From positions 372,001-436,000 of the forward strand of contig JAKCOZ010000032.1 in the NCBI GenBank assembly GCA_022605955.1: 64,000 nucleotides of DNA, given 5' to 3'. The notes beneath the pieces were generated by a model. That model was not told the origin of the DNA, searched no databases, and saw nothing but the letters and a program-made list of their open reading frames with translations. The number at the start of each line of letters is the position of its first letter. The stretch's first letter is position 1. This DNA comes from Rallus limicola. Lineage: Eukaryota > Chordata > Aves > Gruiformes > Rallidae. This document shows positions 1-13,444 of the stretch, piece after piece. Position numbers and translations under genes: made by a program.

Positions 1-1597
1 AATCAACATGGGACTGGTGAGAAGTTGATTGACTTGGTCACATGCAAACTGCATAAACTTGGCCTTGTGCAATGCAGCTGCTTCAAAGAACACCTAAACA
101 ATGCTTTTTGCATTTAGTTGCCCTTTACACAGGGCATCTGTGATGACATACAGGTCATTCTTCATGCCACTTCAGAGCCCGCATGACCAACACGAGCATG
201 GAGGGTTAGATTTCCTCCCAAAACACTGCTCCTTAGTGCTTAGTTCATAGCAAGTACACTCCCAAGCCATGAACATTGGCCCAGGACCAGAAACCAAATT
301 AATTCTCTTCATTGCTTTGCTTTCTTTCCTCTGTTCCTTTTGCTAAGTTGGGAGAGAGTGTTGCACTTTCCCCCTCCCCACTTTTTCTAAACAAAGGCAT
401 TATTTTTCATTGTGTGGAAGATAACAGAGTTGCCTGACTGTGTGGGTATGGCACACCTACTGCTGCAGTGCTTTTCCATTTCATTCACATGCTCTGTGGG
501 TTCCCTTCTAGTTGTGAAAGAAAATAAAATATATCAGTATCAATAGATACAGAGAGATCTAGAATTTGCAAAGGTGTGGTTGCCTCTGATGTACATAAGA
601 ATATATACATCGTGATTTATCAGAGTAGTAGTTACATATGCATAGTAAGGAACTCTATTCTGTCTTTAATTTACTCTTAAGGGGTTCATCTTTCACAAAG
701 TCCATATCAGAGACCCCATCTCATTTATTTTGCAAGAGAGGGGAGAGGTCTCTATCTGACCTGATAACGGAGCTATTTGGCTCAGCCCAGCCATTAATCC
801 ATCTGACAGCTTTCCTATGAAAAGGCAGAATTTCCATCCTCCGCTCCAATTTATTTCATCACCTCCACTTCCCTTCTCCCATCCCTGGTCAGAGGCAATA
901 ATGAGAACTGTCTAGAAAAATATATAAATATGGCACCTGTATATAAACACAGGTAAAGCGGGAGGCACGGGTGTGACAAGAAGAGAATTTTGCCTCACAA
1001 GAATTTTAACCTCCAATGTTTACTTGCCTTATGAAAACTTCAATCAGTCACCATCATTTTGAAAACAGCCCAACACAAATGTCCTTTTTTCTCAACAAAG
1101 CAGCCTTTTGTCTTGGTGTGTGTTTGCAGGGAGGCTATTTGGAGTTTTGGGTTTGGTTTTATATCAGTCCCTATGGCAGCAGTCCTCTGATCTTAATGAA
1201 AAATGCTGTACTGTGATTCCGAAGGAAGATTTACTCACTGTGCCGATACTCCAGATATCAGGGAGCAGATCCAGAAAAGAAACAAATACACACTATGGAA
1301 TGTTGAGCTCTCCTGTCTGACCTGCTGCTCTGCAATTACCCTTAGCTGACAGAGTCGGACAAGGCTTAGCATGAGACAAGCAGAAATCTCTGTGGAGCAG
1401 GGGTTTTCTCATTTCTTTTTCAGTAAGAAAACCTGCTATGTAAGCTGCCTGACAAAATCATTCCTATTCTAACCAGTATTGATTGTTTTAATAAAGTTTT
1501 TTTATTTAAAAGTGGAAAACCTGTTAAAATTTTGGAAAGATGCATTTCTAAATAAAAATAGTGTTTTGAAAAGAATTCCAAGTTCTGTTTCTTTTCT
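1..1597. other. Unique non-coding stretch, no gene recognised
   Basis: AT-leaning, CpG-poor sequence up to the first CR1 element. The open frames are short (70 codons or fewer outside the CR1 boundary) and overlap in different frames with no recognisable protein pattern. I see no RNA gene, long repeat or CpG island. Confidence 0.6.
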
Positions 1598-2287
1598 AAA
1601 TCACAGAGCCACAAGGTTGGAAGAGACCTTTAAAATCATCAAGTCCAACTGCTTCCATTCTATGCTAAACCATATCCGTAAGTACCTCATCTACCTGTCT
1701 GTTAAACACATTCAGGGTCGGTGACTCAACCTCCTCCCTGGGCAGCCTGTTCCAGGCCCTGACAACTCTTTCAGGGAAGAATTTTTTCCTAACATCTGAT
1801 CTGACCCTGACCTGGCACAGCTTTGTGACATTTCGCCTTGTCCTATCTCCTGTCACCTGGCTGAAGAGACCAACATCCACTTTTCTGCACCCTCCTGTCA
1901 GGTCATCATAGCTGGTCATAAGGTCTCCCCTCAGCCTCCTCTTCTCCAGGCAGAACAACCCCAGCTCCCTCAACTGCTCCTCACAGGATTTGCCCTCCAG
2001 CCCCTTCCCCAGCCTGGTTGCCCTTCTCTGGACTCTTTCAAGGACCTCAATGTCCTTCTTATGGTGAGGAGCCCAGAATTGGACCCAGCTCTCAAGGTGA
2101 CACCTCACCAATCCCCGGTACAGGGGCACAATCACCTTCCTAGGCCTATTGGTCACGCTATTTCTGATACAAGCCAGGATGCCATTGGCCTTCCTGGCCA
2201 CCCAGGCACACTGCTGGCTCACACTCTATAGGCAGTCACCCAACATCCCCAGGTCCTTCTCTGCCTGACAACTGTCTAGCCAAACTT
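1598..2287 (-). mobile_element. CR1 LINE, 5'-truncated copy (3' part)
   Basis: Read on the minus strand, this is the end of the CR1 reverse-transcriptase frame followed by the 3' untranslated end. On the plus strand it begins with the reverse complement of the CR1 3' tail (the 'gttggaagagacc' region near 1615). It then passes through the well-known 'gggcagcctgttcca' block near 1740 and ends in the 'cccaggtccttctctgcc' block near 2250. About 690 bp of a full element of several kb is present, which fits the usual 5' truncation of CR1. The 3' part, with 'ctatgctaaaccatatcc' at about 1661, matches the copy at 54722-54969, so both belong to one subfamily. Boundaries are accurate to perhaps 10-20 bases. 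Confidence 0.95.
1665..2222 (-). pseudogene. CR1 ORF2 C-terminal fragment (reverse transcriptase)
   Basis: A 185-codon open frame covering the C-terminal part of the CR1 ORF2 polyprotein (endonuclease plus reverse transcriptase). The visible family signature includes [18 protein letters not shown] near the start, [19 protein letters not shown] in the middle, [17 protein letters not shown], and [20 protein letters not shown] near the end. The frame ends at its natural stop just before the 3' tail. The first codon is only a GTG after an in-frame TAG, so this is an internal fragment and not a true start. The catalytic YxDD-type part lies upstream and is absent, so the fragment cannot be active. 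The lack of internal stops suggests a fairly recent insertion. Confidence 0.9.
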
Positions 2288-5200
2288 TTGAAGTAGAAGA
2301 TAAAGTATTTCAAGTTCAAAATGGCATCTCATTACCACAGTTAGTATAATTCCACTGTTCAAAACATCTCCATTTCTTGAAATGCATTCATTTACATTTA
2401 GTGGACATTGCTGTGGATTAGCTATAACATATCCCAAGTCAAGGGTAGGGAACACTCAGATGCTCAGGCACTGTACCTAACTCTGCAGCTTGGTGCCTCA
2501 TTTGATACCTGATGGTTTTTACAGGTGGCAGTTCAGAAAGGTTTTCAATGAGGTCAGGAGAGAGAAAAAAGAAAAAAAAAAAAAGGATTTTTCCCATAAC
2601 AACATGCTGAGTGAAAGACAAGGCTGAGTTTCTACTTTTTCTACTTAGGTATCTACACATTAGCTCCAAAACCACTTAAAAATAATTTCCATGTATGCAA
2701 TCAAACACTCACGTTTTCATCAAGATACTTCAGTTTCTTAATTGAAAGTGGAAATGTGAAAATGGAAAACGTGACTGCCATCCTGGGTGCCTCCTCTACA
2801 TTTTTGAGAAGCCACTATTTTCCTGATAATTTTTTCAACCTCCTATAGCTGTAGATGCTAAGATTACATTGCACAGCAGACAGGTAAATGGCACTGCTCA
2901 AGGAAAATTCTACCATTTCTCATGCTCGCTGCAGCCACCTGAATGGTCTTGCTGCATCACTGTGAGTCAGGAGAGGAGGACACACGCCTTCTATCTGGAA
3001 ACTGTATGAAATGGCATGAAGCTGTTGGACCAAGTTCTCTCTTTGGAGGGACACAGCAGTTCCAGCTGTGCAGCACAAGGTCCGCCACCATGCCTGGGAC
3101 AGAATCCTGGCAAGGCACACACACTGGCATCAAATGTTCCTTATTGATAATGGAGGGTTTTTTGTCTTGGCAGGATGGGATTTAAGATGGTCAAGCATAA
3201 ACCCTGCTGTAAACCCTAGCTAAAAAGGTCAAACCACTCATTTAGGTTCTGGGATTCACACCAATTGGAACAGTCACAGTGGAAAGGGTCTGAAACTCCC
3301 TGCACTCCCTCCCCTCAGGGACCTGCTGAAAGGATCCTGGCTTCCTCATTAGTAAGCCCCATTTCTGGTTTCACTGAGACGAGATTCAAAGTAGAATAAC
3401 TTCAAAGAAGTGCATAAGCCAACTACACTTTGCAAGCCCTCAGTGGCCACATCTGAAAGTTAAATCAAGCCACTTTCTGTTTACCTCCTCCCAAAGCATC
3501 ATTGCAGCCACCGGTACTTTCCCATCTCTGATGCCAATGCAGCTCCCTAGGGGAGAAGGGGCTCATGGACTAAGCTCAGAAACCTGAATGAAACGGTAAA
3601 CTGCAAAGCTTTCCCAAGTAGCCTGAATATTCTGTCACTGCTGACTTCGGTTTATCAATTTTACATATTCCAAGCCTTTTTCTGGGTTAAGGTTTGAGTC
3701 ATCCTTTTCTGCTTCATGCCACTTCCTTAACAAAAAAAAAGCTACCATGGATTTTTTTAACGACCTTCAAGGAGGACAACAAAGTCTGTCTGCTCATCAC
3801 CCCTCTCAGTGCTGTCTGAACTGATGGTCTTATAGTCCTGCTGTGACTGAGCTACCCTGAAAATCTACTGCACAATTCAGACTGTTTCCTAAGCAGATTG
3901 TAAAATGAGGACAGGCTTGTGTTTTATCAAAGAGTTTATATACTGATTTATCAGGAATTTCAAGAAGGAAACCATTTAAGACAAAGTAAAATAGGTATTT
4001 TCAACAGTTTCCTGGGTCCAGCAAACACTCATGGCAAATTCCGTTCCCTTTCAGGTTCATCAGTCCATGTCTACCTTCTATATAACTTTTCTTCAAACCC
4101 CTTTAATCAGGGAAAAGAAGAATAATTGATGATGTGCAAAGAGAGGGCTGCTTGTTTATTTCTGCAAATATGCACCTTAAGCACACTTCAGTCTGAAGGC
4201 ACCTCACAGAAACCTTTGCTAATATAAGGAACTAAAAGGATTTACATGTTCTGGATAAATTTTAAACTACTTTAAACATTTCCCTGTAGTAAATTATCTT
4301 CCTTCCATAGAGCAGTACTGAAAGAGGGAGGTAAGAAAAAACAATTGAATTAAGTGTTACAAGGAGTTTTCAGGATGAATTCTTAACTAGCTCTGAGATT
4401 TCCTACTTGTAACCCAATCCGCTGACTGATTAAGCTTCTTTGGGTAAACATGTTTACTTTCATGTAAAATCTGTTTAAATCAAATGGTGAAAGTTTGCCT
4501 TAATAATTCTTCTAAAGCACGGGAATGTTTCTCCTCGACTTTGGCAGTAAAGGCTTTGTAAGACCTGAGCTTTGCACATCCTTCTCTGCAAAATGGGTCT
4601 CCACTATTTGGTCCAGGCAACGTAATGAAATGGAGATTTCCATAAAAAAAACTTCAAACTGGCAAAGCCTGATGCAGGCAGAAAGCTGATCATGTTCCTT
4701 ATTTTGATATGAAGTTTAAGTTATTGATTAAAGGCGAAATGAAATACAACATCTGACTGCCCATTTAAATCTTCCATTCAATCTGCCGTCTCCAAATAAT
4801 GTAAAAAAAACACCACCACCAAAAAAAAAATCTTTTCAGAGCTTTTGTTTATGAAAATTCATGACAGCACTTTCAGTTTGATTTGGGGAAGAAAAACGGT
4901 CAATTCTCAGTGTTCAAGCTATTTCTTGATCAGGTCTGTTATATCAGGCTAATCCTTATCACACTGACAGAAGCCCCTACTTCTGAAAAATCAGAATTCC
5001 TCAAAGTTCTTGGCATCCCAATGTGAAGTAGTTTGTACTGCTTGCGATTATTTGCATACATGACAGGCAACATATCTGCTTTCCCAAGCACTCTATTTAA
5101 ATTCTTTTCTTCCCAACCTTTTCAAAGCTGAATGAGCAACAGAATTATGGTAAGTGCGACCTGTGGCATAAACTGTTTTGTAAAATATGCTGCATGTTGT

Positions 5201-5914
5201 TAGCTGACACAGTGAAAGCATTATCCCATTTTTGAGTTTAGGCATCAGAGCCACATGGCTACCCTGATCTCTCTCAAGTTGTAACAAACAGGGTCAGAAG
5301 ATTAAGAAAGCAACTGATGCATTGAAAGTTTTAAAATGTTAACTCTCCGATTGCCTGGTTGACATGGCAGCTCGTGGTTGTTTCCTTATGTTCAGAGCAG
5401 CCAACCTGGTAGTGATGTCATCCCCTGGGATCCCCTCCTCAGCCTGCCCTCTCCAATAACACACCCAGCACTCCTTGACAGAAGCAGTACCCATAATCAA
5501 ATCCAAATGTTCTCATACATGTTACTCAAAACTAAAAACACAAGCTCTGCCCACCTAGAGATCCAAACTGGCTCTGGAAGTACATGGTGCAATAACACTA
5601 TAAGTTAACAGCTAGATACATAATTCCTCCCTTGGCTGACTGTGACCAAAGCCAGGTCCTGAACTAACAGCTCCCACTAGGCCCCACACCTTTCCGGGCA
5701 TTTGTGATTGATGTGGTTCAAGTAACCAGAAAGAAGAGGTGGTGCCCATTTCTTCCATGTCTGATGGGAAGGACACTAGTCGCACAGAATTTGTTTGTGC
5801 AGCCATTAATTGGGTATGAGTCCATGTTCTGCAATGCACAGACAGGACAGACCCAGGATTGTGCCATCCTTTGGAACCTGAGTTAGGGCAACCAACAAAT
5901 CCCTGTTCAGAGAG

Positions 5915-5971
5915 CAAAACAAACAATAAAACAAACAAACAAACAAACAAAAAAAAAAAACACAAAAAAAA
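5915..5971. repeat. (CAAA)n microsatellite with A-runs
   Basis: An AAAC/CAAA repeat of about six units with an interrupting ATAA, running into a 12-base A-run and a second A-run. On the minus strand it reads as a TTTG/T-rich tract and produces artefactual phenylalanine/leucine/cysteine-rich open frames. Confidence 0.9.
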
Positions 5972-6825
5972 TCCAAGGAGGAAGGTTTACATGGGCTAGC
6001 CACAGGGTAGAGACGAGAGGGAGGGCGGGAAGGGGAGGGAGGTATTAACAGCCATGAAGCTGGGATAACTGCTCTGCTTGCGTCAATATAAGCAACTACT
6101 TTTGCAGGTTTGAAGTGAATGCCATCATCCAGCCATAGTAGACACTTTACCTACCAGCAGCATTAACCATTCTTTTTATACTCCTCCAACCACTCCACAG
6201 CCTTGAGGGAATAAAAACACACAATAAATCAAATCCCAAAGTCTTTGCACGGCAAATATTTTAAAAGTGTCTCAGGTCTTCAGAAACGTAAGTCCATATG
6301 CAAATGGAAGAGTTACACATGTAAATTCCATTAGTGCTTATTATTTACTTATAAAACACTTCTGCCAGTTCCCATAGGTACTGCTTTGTTTCAGGACTTC
6401 TATACCCTGCAAGAAAAAAAAGCTTCTCACTCCCATATGCTTTGCTCAAATTAAAGGTAGCACTGTCTCTTACATCAAATAGATTGTATAACAAGCACGT
6501 ATAGTAGCTTCCAGCCTTTAACAGGTTTTTATCTTTAATCACTGAAGTATACTCCTAGTTTACAGAACAGAAATTAACAAAGTAGACTGGTTAAGTGATT
6601 CGGCGAAGGCTGCGTACAAGATCATGCTGGCACAGAAGCTGGACTGTCATGTCACGATACCCCCTGTTGTATCTCCGCTTAGGCTAGAAGAACTGTGAGC
6701 TTTCAAAGCTGATGACATCCTTTTCCAAATCATTATCTTTCAAATCACTGGCCCGGATCCTGCAGCAATGAACTGGTACCCAACATAAACATGCTGCAAC
6801 ACCCAGTAATAAAGCTGCCTGCAAG

Positions 6826-6851
6826 TCCTGTAAAATATTCCTGTAAAATAT
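6826..6851. repeat. 13-bp perfect tandem duplication
   Basis: The unit tcctgtaaaatat occurs twice with no spacer and no mismatch. It is a minimal two-copy minisatellite, probably from replication slippage. Confidence 0.9.
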
Positions 6852-8256
6852 GTAAACCTAAAAGCAGGAATTTTATTTTTTGCAGTTTGAAAATTCCTTT
6901 TTTGCTCCATGTAAACAATTTCCCTCAAAAATCACAACCACCTCAAGGGGCTTTCTAGTAGTTACCACTTTTTTGAGCCGCTGTATTACTCATCTTTCCT
7001 TTTTGTCTCTGCTCACAGTCTCCCCCTTCCATATCACACACCATCAAATTTACAGAATGGAAAGTATTTAATGCATCAAAATTATTGCTTAAGGTGAAGA
7101 GGAGATAAAAGTCAAGTACCATGCTTTGCCAGCCTTTTGGGATTCCTCACGTACCATTTCTGTATTTCACCCATCAAGCTGTCATGCTTAAAAAGTTACA
7201 CATCCTGAAGAACAGAAGAAACAACAGAAAAGAAAGGGAAAGAAAAGCCCTGATCCTCTTGCTATTGCTCATGTTTGACTATAAAAAAAATTTGAAAGAG
7301 ATTCCCAAGTCCGACAGCAATCACTGCCATCTAGACAGTGTCTAACGCATGAATAATGTGTTGATGTCAGCTCAAAAAAGACCAAACTTGCTGGCCTCCA
7401 CAGGCCATTTTACAGCTCCTGTATATATCTGACAGTAGGGAAAGAGAGATTGCACCATCTCAGATATATGACACTCTCTGTGTATGCAGCTGCTTTCTGG
7501 ATTGACTTCCATGATAAACGTGTCACTTCTGGATAAAATTGATGGGCAGCAGAATTGTCATTTCTCTAATTCATTCTTCCCAGTCATTTTGTTCTCCGAG
7601 TTCCAACCTGCTTTGCAGACTGAGATTTGACACATCTATTGATTTCCTCAGTGCATAAAGGTAAAAACATTTTTGAAGTGCCTGACTGAACTGAACTGGG
7701 TCCACGGTACTTTAATTAATTTTATTGAAATGGAAAAATCCAAAAAACTAAAGTTGAGGAAAGACAGACTGAGACATGCAAGCTTTAGAGACAAAAGCCT
7801 GCTTTCAAGATGTTTGAATTGATCAAATAAAGCACCTTTGAGAATAGTAAGTCCTCCTGTTAATGAGCAGTTTTGTTGTTAGTTGATTATACCAATGTTG
7901 TGTTTGCTCTTGCCTTTAAGTATAAACATAACCCAGTCCGTGCCTGCAGATTTGCTTTCAGGCAGTTGGGAGTAGTTAAAAATGGTTCTAGCAACAATGC
8001 CCTAATATCACCCTTGTAACTCCCAATCGTACTTAGATCTTCACAGAAGTCAGTCATATTTTTGCAGGGTTATAGATAATTTGGGTAAATATAGCCCATC
8101 CTGGGCTGTGAACATGTCAGAATAGATCTTTCCTTGCTTTCATATTTAGTGAGAACACGTGCCTACCAAGGAAATGCCTGTGCTCACTCATTTCCATCAT
8201 TTCCCTGCCCACCCCAGGTAATTACCCACTACAATTGATTGTTTCGGGCATGGTAT

Positions 8257-8274
8257 TAAATATATATATATTTA
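8257..8274. repeat. AT-rich perfect palindrome (TA)n
   Basis: An 18-bp self-complementary run, taaa-(ta)5-ttta. It is a small TA microsatellite that also reads as a perfect palindrome. Confidence 0.85.
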
Positions 8275-10726
8275 TCTTTCTCTTTTTTGCACTTTTCTTG
8301 TCTCCCAGCTTGGTGGAGCTTTCTGCTCCACTTAGAGCATTACTGTCACAAAACGGGTTCCCCAAATCCCCACTTTTCTGTTTACAGCTTCCCTGCAAGA
8401 GAGCACAGAGGCGCAGCCAGGCTGAGGAGAGCTGAGCCCCACTCCCAAACACAGACCTGTCCTCGTCACACCCTGTATGAGCTGCAGCAGCACTGCAGGG
8501 AGGGAACAGGGACAGACTGCAGAGCTGCCACTTACTTAGCCCTGCAAGTCTCCATGGGCTGAGAAGTGCAGAGCAGCAACTCTGCCGGGGAAGATGTCTT
8601 GTCAAGTTACATCAGTTCAGGGCTCTGGGCAATACCTCCATGAGTTGCACAAAACACTGGCCATAAGACCAGTAACCTTCCAGCCGGTGCTAAAGAACAG
8701 GTGTGTTCAGTCTCTCTGCATCCAGAGAGCTGCCCACTGTTTGTTTCCTCCCATATTTGGAGGGGAAGAGATACAGAGGACCCTTTTGATTGCTCCCCAG
8801 CTTTCCCCAATTCACTGACTGAATTAAACCTTTCTCTTTGAACAGGGAACGCAGAAAGCACTGGATGTAAATGCCAGGGTAATACAAACAGTGTCCCTTT
8901 CTACATTTTCCCTCCCTGCATCTGCCCTAGAGTGCAAGTCCTGCTTTCATTCCAGGACAGTTACATCTGTCATACCTGTCACTTTTTGCCCCCATTCATA
9001 CTAGGTGCAAAAGCTAAAGTGGGTGCCACAGATGCTTGTTTGATTAGTGCAATCTGTTGATACTGTTTCTTGGTGCTTCACAAAAGAAAGAGAGAAAGAA
9101 AAAGAAAAAGGGGGAACAGCAGCAGCTTTCGATGAGATAAATGGGTCGAAAGTGCTTTGCTCTGCTGTGATGGCTTCCATAAGACATGCCCAGCAAGGTA
9201 AAACTGGCACTTTCCTAACAGATGGTCTTGAAGTCTTCACAGCATTAGGGCCCGGAGTAACAGCATACCTCACTGCCACATGCTGGGGAAGTAACTGTGC
9301 CGTGAAGGAGATGCACTCAATTTACCTGCCTGCCTTAATAGCATCTGAATGTCTGGTCTGTTGAGGGGTTAGGGTACATCAATACCAAAGACAGCTGCTA
9401 AAGGGAAATACCTGAGGTTATGGAGATGAAATAAAAGCCTTTTGTTAAGGTGATGAATTTACATTCTGAGGACAGAGGATCTTAAATCTATTTTGTGCAA
9501 ACCAGATAATCTAATCTCTGTGACAAAGTTTGTGCTACAGACAGCACAACTTAGGGACAGTATGCCACCAGATCCAGCCACCTCTCCTTCCTGGAGATAC
9601 TATGGAGGCAGCCAGCACATCAGAGAAACTCTTTCATGCAGGTCACAGAAGCCTGGTTACATCCAAAGTCCTGCTAATGGCATAGTAGCTGTGTGCTGTT
9701 GCCATATTGAGCCAGGCTGCCAGGCACCTTTGGGTACATATACTGCAGTCACTGGAGAGGTGGTTTTAGGCAGCCTAGGAGTCTCATTTCCAGGTGTCTA
9801 GACAGACAGTAAATCTGGATTTGCAGGTCTGCCTCTCAAAAGATGGCACAAATGCAGCCTGGGTTTCTGTTCCCTATCCGTAGAATGGGGATAATACATT
9901 CTATCACTATCTTTGCCTTTCTCTCTTGCCTACTAAATTTGTAAGAGCTTTAGGAAGGAAAAGAACCATCTCATGAAAATTAGTGTTTGTTCTAAATGGC
10001 CAGCTGGACTCCAGAGCCTTTAGATTCCTTCATCTAGAAGCAAATCTGAGTGGCAGTCAGATACAGCTAGGGTTGGTGCAAAGCACCTTGAGGCAGTACA
10101 GCCAGCAGGAGAGAGAAAGAGAGTGCCTTCTACCAAATTAAAATTTGAGGTTTTTTCTTTTTTTTTTTAAAGGTTACAGAAAAATGAAATGCAGTTTCTC
10201 TTCCATAATATTTCAGCCTCACCCTGAAGACACCAGTGGCTACTTTCAGGTAACCGTGAAAAACTTTCCATTAGCACAAGGACCACTGTTCAGATCAGTG
10301 TTGGCTGGAGCCCTTACCCAAGCACATTACAAAGGAGTTATAAAAACTCGCTGCTCTTCCTTTTGTCACACAGGCATCTCTTCCTGGGGGCTGGAAAGGC
10401 AGGGACAAGATTTCCACCACAGTGCAACAAGCAAAAGTGTTCAGGCTGGTAAGTCCAATGGCTGCCAAGCCAGATATGCTGTTCCAGCTTCTGCTGTGCA
10501 GGTGAAGGGAAGTGTAAGGGGCCGGGAGCCATGACAAAGGCCCCAGAGGCAGCAGCCAGCTGGTCAGGACAGGCCTCGCTGAGAGGGGTTATAAGTCATG
10601 CAGGGCAGGAGAAAGGCCAAGCCTGGATGAAGCCCAAGAGCTTTCCAGAGAGGGTACTGCCAACCAGGTCTCAACCCTCCTTACAAAGGACAGCAGGTTT
10701 TGTGCAATGTGGATATCCTTTCAAGC

Positions 10727-10768
10727 AGAACTGGAGTCTGCCAGCACAGAACTGGAGTCTGCCAGCAC
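10727..10768. repeat. 21-bp perfect tandem duplication
   Basis: The unit beginning agaactggagtctgccagca is present twice head to tail without mismatch (10727-10747 and 10748-10768). The period is a multiple of three, so an open frame through it repeats seven residues, but the surrounding frame has no recognisable protein. Confidence 0.92.
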
Positions 10769-13390
10769 ATCACTTTGTGAGTCCAGGTTGCAGCAGACTC
10801 CAAACCAACAACCTTCAGAGCAATTTAGCCTTAAAATGCAGCTGACCCTTGACAACAAGTACACTGACAACTTGAACTGCTGGGTGAAGGCTTAGCCCTC
10901 AGACAAGGGCCATCCTGCCATGCACTGCATAGGCCATAGGACTATGAGCAGGATCTGACAGCAAACCCGAGGAGACTGGTCCCATAGAAGCCTCATTAGG
11001 AACTTCAGACCAGCACCCCTCTTTTCTCCGGACATCCTGCTGCTGCCATGTCACATAGTCCTGATTCCCAGCATCTTGACTCTTCTAGTTTTGAAACCTG
11101 AGGCTTTGCAGCCTAGGATGCTAATTAAACTGTTGCTCTAAAACAAATGCCTCCTTGCAACAAGAGAGATTTGTCACAAGGTGCTAGAAACCCACACTGC
11201 CCTTGGACTTCAGATGAGCAGCGCATACCTGAAAATGAGGTGGCTGTTAACTCATTTCCTGCTGTTACCTTGGAGTGACCAGCCAGCCAGACTGCAACCC
11301 AGGCTTCTGAAGGAGGTGTATCAGCTCTCCTGCACCACTGGCTCTGATGCGCTTAGCAGGCTTTGATATCCAAAGGTTTATTTTGTTTAAAAGAGGCTCT
11401 GCCACCATACCACTGCATCAGAAATGAGCCTTCAAATCATGTTCACCCTGGGCCATGAGGAGAGAAAAATATTTTCTCTGAGATCTACCTAAATTGGCAT
11501 GCTATTTTCCAACTGCTGTCCCCTATTTGAGTGGGGTTGGCAGATTTATGCATTCAATATGTATTCACTTAAACTACTTCTACCTAATGATAAAGGAAAA
11601 TGTTAATTCATAAATAACCTTGGGTGGTGGCAGGCCTGAAATGTATATGTTACTTATATCTACATTCAGCAAGCTGAAAAATGAGGGAGTGCCCCAGCAG
11701 CGCAACCAGGCAAAGCATAAACCATTCAGCTGAGCAAGACAGAGGGGCCATGCTGCACTCCCCTTCCAGGCTAAGCTGGCAGGTCCCAGCTATATCCCCA
11801 TCACAGATTAAGACGGCTGCATGAGCAGCCAGCACCTGATTCAGCAGAGCAGAAGGTGAAGGAGAGAGCCTTCAACCTCACCTGTGCGCACACTCTGACA
11901 CAGTGAACATGGCAGGTTGTGGACCCCAGTGGAGACACCAGTGGGTGTTGCTTCCCACCCACCCCCTCAGATACTTAAGGTGTTTCCTCTGCTTTTCTAA
12001 CACAGGAGACTGAGAATCTCATTCTCCATGAAGCAAGAGATCCAGACACTTCAATATCTTGATTTTTGCCAGGCTTGTGAAGGTAAATCCCAGAGCTGCC
12101 GGGCTGGGTCACCTCCAAGTTTGCAGTCTGGGCTTTTCATGAAAAGTGCTGACAATGCAAATGGCTCCAGCAAAGATTTTTTTTCACAACCCCAGTGACC
12201 TTTTTATTTTGAGCAGAGAGCAGCTTTTACCTTTTTGCACCATTTGGTTATCATATTTGTTGTATCCAGCGATTCCACTACCAGAGGAGACCAGGCATAC
12301 GAAATTCTCTCGTGAACCCGCTAACACGCTTCCTTGCTGACACATAGCACCCCAGCTTTCCCAGGCTCAGGCATTCACATTGAGCATTTCACTCTCACAC
12401 CACACTTATCTCCTTTTAGTCCATTACTGAACAAGTAGAGCACCTCTCCCAGTAATAAAAAGGTTATGCTTCAGTCCTCACAGACTGATACATCTACTAA
12501 CCAAAACACAGACATACAACTCTGTTTTCCTCTTTCTGAGTCCCACCCCATTGTGGCCTGGCATAGCTGAGAACCTAAGAGAGAAAAGTTAGCAATTCTT
12601 GCCCTTATCTCACACCAATTCAAACTCACTCCTTAAAAGAGAGCAGCCTGGCAATTATTAGAGTTCATAACCTCTTTCTTAATTACATACATATCAGCGA
12701 AGCTCTGCAAAACACATGAAGACTGTGAATAAACTGCTTCGTGTTTTGCAGCAACGTTTATCTAATTATTATTATTTTAAAATGTGAATACACTTGAATA
12801 ATAAAGAGAAAAATCCTTTGCCTTTCTTATTTCCTCAGTACAGTACATGTGCAAGCCTCCACTAATCACAGATTCCCTTCAGCAACAATGCAACCCATTA
12901 TTTCTGAACTTTTGGTACTTTCATCCTGTAAGCTCTGGAGCAGTGTGACCAAGGAGACAATCAGCTTAAAGGCATTTGGATGCTAATGAACTACAGATGT
13001 GATGTTCAATAGGCTGAGAATGATAGTGCATTTAACTCTATATTCACTTATTCTGCAGAGAATACCGGAGCTGGGAAACCACATGGAAGCTAACAGGAAT
13101 ACAGTACACAGCCTACGTTAATGTCTGGCATCAGTAGGCTGCATCACTGTCTTAAGAGGCAGAAGAAATGCATCTCAAATGAAAGATGCATCTTGCTTTG
13201 GTATTTCTCTGAAGTAACTGTTCCATCAGCACATCCCATTTCTATACAGCAGTGCTAAACAAGTGTTCTCAATCACCCCGATCCCTGGATTACCCTTGTC
13301 AAACAAGATGAGTGCATGAGATAGTTGAGTAATTAATTGTTCTTTACATCAAGCTTACCATAAACGTCAGACTCCCCCCCCTCCCCACAG

Positions 13391-13444
13391 GAACAATTTT
13401 CACCTGTGAAAGCTCTGATGGAAATTTTCTAAGAGCTGTATCTG
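13391..13444 (+). other. Exon-like stretch, 54 nt, unconfirmed
   Basis: A pyrimidine-rich run (ccccccctccccacag, ending at 13390) is followed by 54 bases and then a donor-like gtaagg at 13445. The length is a multiple of three and one of the three frames is open through it, giving TIFTCESSDGNFLRAVS. The frame stays open past the donor to 13632. I do not recognise the peptide. Splice-like motifs of this quality do occur by chance in tens of kilobases, so this is only a candidate. Confidence 0.15.
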
